From NCBI RefSeq assembly GCF_020880995.1, contig NZ_JAJISD010000011.1, positions 1-64,000 of the forward strand: a stretch of DNA of 64,000 bases, in the 5' to 3' direction. The stretch comes from Reyranella aquatilis. Its GTDB lineage: Bacteria; Pseudomonadota; Alphaproteobacteria; Reyranellales; Reyranellaceae. Within the stretch, counting starts at the first letter, position 1, and every line of letters starts with the position of its first letter. Under the pieces are notes generated by a model. It was not told the DNA's origin and made no database searches. It worked only from the letters and a program-made list of their open reading frames with translations. Made by a program: the position numbers and the translations under genes. Below are positions 61,383 through 64,000 of this stretch, in pieces.

Positions 61383-62726
61383 TCACCGTCTTGCAACAAG
61401 CCTGAGAGAGATCACTTCACGGGTATACGACGGGCCGCCGGCAGGCACGTTGGTCGACCAGCCGGTCGTGTGCTCGTAAAGCGGCCCAAGCTGTATCTGC
61501 GGTCGCAGTGCATACAGCAATCCGAGGGACGCGCGCCAGTAGTAATCGGTGCGCGGTCCTGCACCCGAGCCGGGCGCCGGGGTGAAATCGGCAATGTTGA
61601 TACCCGTGCCGCCGACCATCTGCCAGGCATCGTGGATATCGTAGGTGAAATCGATGCCGAGCACGGTGGACACGTAGTTCGTGTAGTTGCTGTAAGGCGA
61701 TTCGTTGATGGTCCGGATGAAGGAGGGCCGGATCGTCAGCGGATCATAGCCGTTCCAGCTTCCCGAAAGACCGAACGTGAAAGCCGGGGTGGTTGTGCCA
61801 TCGGCGATGTAGGTCTGGGTCGAGTAGCCGACATAGCCTTCCAGGATGCTCTTCGTCGTCAACTTGAAGGTCGCACCGAAATTGACGTTCCAGCCGGTCG
61901 AATCGCGCTGCTGACCGAAGGCATTCACGAACTGATCGTAGATGCGCTGGTTGAGCCCGGGCGCCACCCACACGTCAAGCCCGTCGGCCACTTCGTAGCC
62001 CAGCCGGACCCGCTCGTCGTACTCCATGCGATTTCGGCTGGCCGCCGGCAATCCGCCGGAGCTCACGATGCTGTTGTCGGTATAGTTGTAACGGGTCGCG
62101 GCCGCCTTGAAGTCGTAGAAAAAGCGGTTGAACCGCTGATAGAGGCCGACCTCGACCGGGATCGTGTCCACGACCGTCGGCGACGTCGCCACCAGCGCGT
62201 TCGGCGTGCCGAGCGCTTCGGTCTGGCGCCGCACCGCGACCAGGCCGGTGGCGTAGAAGTCCTCCCGGATGTCGAGGCGGCCATCCATCTGGACGAAACC
62301 GTTCCAGTAATTCTGTGTGCTGGCGTTGGCGTAGATGCCGACACCCGCCCCTGCCGAGATCCGGAACGAGTGGTTGAGCCAGTCGGACTTCAACTCCACC
62401 ACCGGCCGGATCAAAGTGTAGGGGGACCCTACCGTGGGCGCGGACGTCGCATAGACGTTGCTGTCGTATCCGGCCTGAACCTCGATCGACGGATAGAGGG
62501 TGAAGGCACCGATCGCGATGCCGACCTCGCCGGGCGCATTGAAGGCACCCGTGACCGAAACAGGCACATCGGGAATGTCGATCACCGGTGCCTGCTCGAG
62601 CAGGATCTGGGCAGCCGGAGACGAGGTCTCGGTCTGGGCCTGCGCCGCCGACGTTGCGCAGGCAAGCAGAACCCAGCCGAGAACAGGCGACCAGGTCAGC
62701 TGCGATCGATTCGCGCTAATTCGCAT
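61383..62726 (-). CDS. Outer-membrane beta-barrel protein (BBP2-type) of an exopolysaccharide cluster
   Basis: 447 residues from ATG 62726; the frame runs open to 63050 but overlaps the upstream gene. A signal peptide (WSPVLGWVLLACATSAAQAQ) is followed by FTLYPSIEVQAGYDSNVYAT, the hallmark start of the BBP2 (Gma-type capsular barrel) family. Then come alternating beta strands rich in Tyr, Trp, Thr and Asn (GYSTQTYIADGTTTPAFTFG, YWRASLGLLYALRPQIQLGP). The last residue is Arg rather than the usual aromatic. It probably forms the outer-membrane pore through which the polymer leaves after the short Wza-like protein. Confidence 0.85.
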   Translation of the reverse strand: MRISANRSQLTWSPVLGWVLLACATSAAQAQTETSSPAAQILLEQAPVIDIPDVPVSVTGAFNAPGEVGIAIGAFTLYPSIEVQAGYDSNVYATSAPTVGSPYTLIRPVVELKSDWLNHSFRISAGAGVGIYANASTQNYWNGFVQMDGRLDIREDFYATGLVAVRRQTEALGTPNALVATSPTVVDTIPVEVGLYQRFNRFFYDFKAAATRYNYTDNSIVSSGGLPAASRNRMEYDERVRLGYEVADGLDVWVAPGLNQRIYDQFVNAFGQQRDSTGWNVNFGATFKLTTKSILEGYVGYSTQTYIADGTTTPAFTFGLSGSWNGYDPLTIRPSFIRTINESPYSNYTNYVSTVLGIDFTYDIHDAWQMVGGTGINIADFTPAPGSGAGPRTDYYWRASLGLLYALRPQIQLGPLYEHTTGWSTNVPAGGPSYTREVISLRLVARR

Positions 62727-62799
62727 GGGTTCCGAGGGCCATCCGGGAAGCGGTCCTAGAGTCGGCTGGAAGAAATTTCCACCCAGACGCTTCGGCGCG

Positions 62800-63615
62800 C
62801 TACCTCTGGCTCTGCTGCTGCGACGTCGACGGATCATAGATGACCGGGGGAAGAATGACCGGCACCAATATCGGAGGAGCAGGCGGCAGCGGAGTGGTGA
62901 TGGGCGGAAACGGCGGCGCACCCGGAGATGTGCCGGGTGGCGGTGCCCCCGGGGGAGACAGCGTGTTGACCATCGAAACGAGCGTCGTAGAGGACGTCCC
63001 GTCTGGAGCGCCAAGCATCTGAGCAATGAGTTGCTGCATCGTCGGCCCACCCGCCGGGCCGAACGGCACGCCTCCGAAGTTCACCGGGTTGTTGTCCGGC
63101 GGCGGAATCAGAGGCGAGCCCGTGTTCGTCAGGCTTTCGAGTCCGCCCGGCGGGCCGCCGTCAGGCGCCGTGTTCTGGAGCGGAGCGGCCGGCTGCAACG
63201 GACCGGCGTTCTGCAGCGGGCCATTGGTCTGAAGGGGACCTGCGCTCTGCAGCGGTCCGGCACTCTGGAGCGGACCGGCACTCTGAAGGGGGCCGGCCGT
63301 CTGGACCGGGCCCGCACCCTGCAAGGGACCGGCATTCTGGAGCGGTCCGCCACCCTGCTGCGGACCCTGCTGCGCCTGCTGGGGGTCGCTGGCGGGGCCA
63401 CCCGGCCCACCGCCGGCCGGGCCACCGGGACCCGCACCCTGCATCGGACCGGCGCCCTGCATGGGACCTGTTCCCTGGCTCGGTCCACCGCTGGGCTGCG
63501 ACGGTCCGGGAGGCGCCTGGGCGACTTCGGGGCCGACCTGCGCGCCGGCAACCGCGGCCCACACTAGGACCGACACCGCCGCTAAACCCTGCGTCCGAAG
63601 TGCAATTTTGAACAT
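62800..63615 (-). CDS. Secreted protein with GPLQxA hexapeptide repeats and a Pro-rich tail
   Basis: 271 residues from ATG 63615 (or 63633). A signal peptide (ALRTQGLAAVSVLVWAAVAG) is followed by a Gly/Pro/Gln-rich region. Two GPMQGA units come first, then about ten tandem six-residue repeats of the form GPLQ(S/N/G/T)A, encoded at ~63168-63352. The C-terminal ~90 residues are Pro-rich (PPGAPPPGTSPGAPPFPPIT), ending in a Gln-rich tip. No enzyme domain. I do not recognise the family; it is likely periplasmic or surface-exposed and extended. It is the first gene of the export set that continues with BBP2, Wza-like and BY-kinase, so it may be a structural or matrix component of the polymer system. 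Confidence 0.6.
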   Translation of the reverse strand: MFKIALRTQGLAAVSVLVWAAVAGAQVGPEVAQAPPGPSQPSGGPSQGTGPMQGAGPMQGAGPGGPAGGGPGGPASDPQQAQQGPQQGGGPLQNAGPLQGAGPVQTAGPLQSAGPLQSAGPLQSAGPLQTNGPLQNAGPLQPAAPLQNTAPDGGPPGGLESLTNTGSPLIPPPDNNPVNFGGVPFGPAGGPTMQQLIAQMLGAPDGTSSTTLVSMVNTLSPPGAPPPGTSPGAPPFPPITTPLPPAPPILVPVILPPVIYDPSTSQQQSQR

Positions 63616-63875
63616 TCGACCCAACCCGATCATGAGCCCGAATGGACTTCATGATCATTTTTTGGAAGCACCACCCACTTGGCCCGCCCCGACAACCCCG
63701 GTTCGGTCCCACCCAAGTCGATAAACAAAATAGCGAACTGTATGCAGAAAGCCAAGGGCCGCCCCTGCGGTACACCCATACGTGAAGGGGATTAAACGCG
63801 GGGTGCCAAAACTTGCGACCTTCCTCCAGCGTGTGTTCGCTGCCGGATCAGGCTTTTTCAAGGCGTTATTAGCAG

Positions 63876-64000
63876 CTAAGACGCAATTTCAACGCTGCCC
63901 GCCGCGCAACGGTCGGCCAGATCCTCCAGCGCTGCGGCGAACCCGACGGCGTCGCCGCAAGGCACTCGCCAGTAACCGGCCGGGGAGTTCCGCGCCAGCA
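63876..64000 (-). CDS. C-terminal end of an unidentified protein, truncated by the window edge
   Basis: About 41 codons on the minus strand end at TAG 63876-63878. The frame reads LARNSPAGYWRVPCGDAVGF then AAALEDLADRCAAGS, which has the feel of the C-terminal helix of a GT4 glycosyltransferase or related enzyme (GDAxGFAxAL). The other two frames look non-coding. Too little is present for a call. The stretch from 63616 to 63875 shows no gene. Confidence 0.35.
   Translation of the reverse strand, partial: LARNSPAGYWRVPCGDAVGFAAALEDLADRCAAGSVEIAS

Noticed and set aside
63168..63352. Tandem 18-base DNA repeats considered as a CRISPR-like array
   Set aside because: Units are contiguous, without spacers, and encode the GPLQxA hexapeptides in frame, so they are coding repeats.
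63655..63861. 68-residue minus-strand frame near the right edge
   Set aside because: No Shine-Dalgarno and no convincing composition. It may hold the promoter of the repeat-protein gene instead.

Overview
The window is high-GC, densely packed DNA from a Gram-negative bacterium, most likely an alphaproteobacterium. Outer-membrane barrels, export lipoproteins and a capsule-type ABC exporter point to a Gram-negative. The RkpA/RkpG-like pair and the overall codon style point to the alphaproteobacteria. I cannot name a genus from sequence alone. Nearly every gene serves synthesis, decoration or export of a cell-surface polysaccharide, so this looks like one very large capsule/exopolysaccharide locus assembled from several modules.

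Region 1 (1-17.6 kb) has visibly lower GC and is scarred by three decayed IS3-family elements (about 2.3-3.1, 3.7-4.3 and 5.8-6.1 kb). It holds the tail of manC, an ABC ATPase with a TPR extension, two FkbM-type methyltransferases (one fused to a discoidin-like domain), a secreted protein, the ABC permease, a divergent pair of paralogous fucosyltransferase-like enzymes, a small methyltransferase, fcl, gmd and a KpsE-like chain-length/export protein. ManC makes GDP-mannose, Gmd and Fcl turn it into GDP-L-fucose, the two glycosyltransferases probably use it, and the ABC transporter plus KpsE export the product. A 39-residue C-terminal motif is shared by the ATPase, one methyltransferase and a small protein translationally coupled to the permease. 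I do not recognise it, and it is the best candidate here for something undescribed.

Region 2 (17.9-25.5 kb) has a methyltransferase-like gene, a small conserved gene and very large multidomain glycosyltransferases. Two neighbouring genes carry four copies of a GW-containing beta-type domain.

Region 3 (25.9-37 kb) is a module for polyprenyl-phosphate D-arabinofuranose: UbiA-type phosphoribosyltransferase, DprE1 and DprE2 homologues, two polytopic GT-C-like membrane proteins, GtrA, and a Dpm1-GtrA fusion. An epimerase, an FAD oxidoreductase and a luciferase-like oxidoreductase sit at its edges.

Region 4 (37-47.2 kb) contains a frameshifted GT4 gene, a Wza/KpsD-like export lipoprotein, rfbC, an OmpA-family porin with a clear terminator, and an operon of three glycosyltransferases joined by short overlaps.

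Region 5 (47.5-58.1 kb) encodes a 2473-residue reducing polyketide synthase (KS-AT-DH-degenerate MT-ER-KR-ACP) overlapped by an alpha-oxoamine synthase, then a broken RkpH-like reductase and a TviB-type nucleotide-sugar dehydrogenase. By family analogy this makes the lipid anchor or acyl precursor of a K-antigen-type capsule.

Region 6 (58.2-64 kb, minus strand) is a second export set: BY-kinase/co-polymerase, short Wza-like lipoprotein, BBP2-type outer-membrane barrel and a secreted hexapeptide-repeat protein. The window ends inside a further minus-strand gene. I found no tRNA, rRNA or CRISPR.
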